Shown here in pieces: positions 21,627 to 21,907 of a DNA stretch of 21,907 nt. The position numbers and the translations under genes are program-made. The stretch comes from DATKCN01 sp035513175 (lineage in GTDB: Bacteria; Chloroflexota; Chloroflexia; Thermomicrobiales; CFX8), in contig DATKCN010000111.1 in the NCBI GenBank assembly GCA_035513175.1, positions 1 to 21,907 on the forward strand. Reading direction: 5' to 3'. The stretch's first letter is position 1. Every line of letters begins with the position of its first letter. Under the pieces are notes generated by a model. It was not told where the DNA came from and ran no database searches. It saw only the letters and a list, made by a program, of their open reading frames with translations.

Positions 21627-21907
21627 ATGGACTCCACCCTCGTCGATATCGCGTTCCGGTTGCTGGTGGTCATCTTCCTCGTGCTGGCAAACGGATTCTT
21701 CGTTGCGTGTGAGTTCTCTCTGGTCAGCGTGCGCAGGACACGCATCGACGAGCTGGCAGGCGAGGGCGACCGGCGGGCAAAGGTCGTAAAACGCTCGCTG
21801 GCGGACCTCGATTCGTATATCGCGGCCACACAGCTCGGCATCACCATGGCCAGCATCGGGCTTGGCTGGGTTGGGGAACCTGCGCTGGCTCGCATGCTCG
21901 ATCCGGT
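21627..21907 (+). CDS. CNNM/CorC-type membrane protein, N-terminal part (cut by window end)
   Basis: An ATG frame of 93 codons runs off the end of the window. It begins MDSTLVDIAFRLLVVIFLVLANGFFVACEFSLVSVRRTRIDEL, the typical first helix and NGFFVxxEF motif of the DUF21 domain found in CNNM/CorC-type (hemolysin-family) proteins. A second segment, YIAATQLGITMASIGLGWVGEPALA, matches the next conserved stretch of that domain. Family members are membrane proteins linked to magnesium or cobalt efflux or sodium-coupled magnesium transport. The CBS and CorC domains expected downstream lie outside the window. A weak AGAGCAGG precedes the ATG. Confidence 0.88.
   Translation, partial: MDSTLVDIAFRLLVVIFLVLANGFFVACEFSLVSVRRTRIDELAGEGDRRAKVVKRSLADLDSYIAATQLGITMASIGLGWVGEPALARMLDP

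Overview
The window is GC-rich bacterial chromosome. It has tightly packed genes on both strands, no phage, plasmid or insertion-sequence genes, and no rRNA, tRNA or CRISPR that I could recognise. The best guess is a Chloroflexota bacterium, perhaps Thermomicrobia-like. This rests on a secreted deacetylase ending in two FGYP-type modules, an F420-type luciferase-like oxidoreductase, a BtrH/DUF4872 protein, and intergenic palindromes built from 7-bp words. It is an inference from gene style, not a proof.

Layout. 1-430: end of a CrtI-like FAD oxidoreductase and a possible 41-residue membrane peptide. 424-625: heptamer repeats and a 30-bp inverted repeat. 728-2538 (minus): an NTF2/SnoaL-like protein and a secreted polysaccharide deacetylase. 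2860-3732 (plus): an LLM oxidoreductase, followed by a second palindromic element. 3984-6342: a BtrH/DUF4872 protein and an LPG-synthase-like membrane protein, divergent across a 14-bp palindrome. 6596-7564: a PLP-dependent serine/threonine dehydratase. 7571-8089 (minus): an unrecognised four-helix membrane protein with an internal duplication. 8487-9912 (minus): a DUF1326-DUF2182 pair. 9913-10669: a gene-free stretch with a composite repeat. 10670-13261 (minus): mutS. 13467-14747 (minus): a DUF1015 protein. 14920-18876 (minus): a coupled operon running gamma-glutamyltransferase, membrane protein, DUF2071 protein, NDUFA9-like SDR. 18964-21522 (minus): sbcC. 21627-end (plus): start of a CNNM/CorC-type membrane protein.

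The most interesting part is 7.5-10.7 kb. The unrecognised membrane protein consists of two copies of a helix pair carrying HxxW, an acidic residue and DYxExP. Its extended -10 promoter is followed at once by two palindromes of the AATnATT type used by Fur-family metal regulators, one centred on the predicted start site. A third palindrome with the same core lies near 10.63 kb. Between them sits the DUF1326/DUF2182 operon, two families described as putative metal-binding. I infer, but cannot prove, a metal-responsive membrane module.

The second theme is a set of gene-free palindromic elements, about 130-330 bp long, at gene ends. Several are written in 7-bp units, and in three cases an element contains or touches the stop codon of the gene before it.
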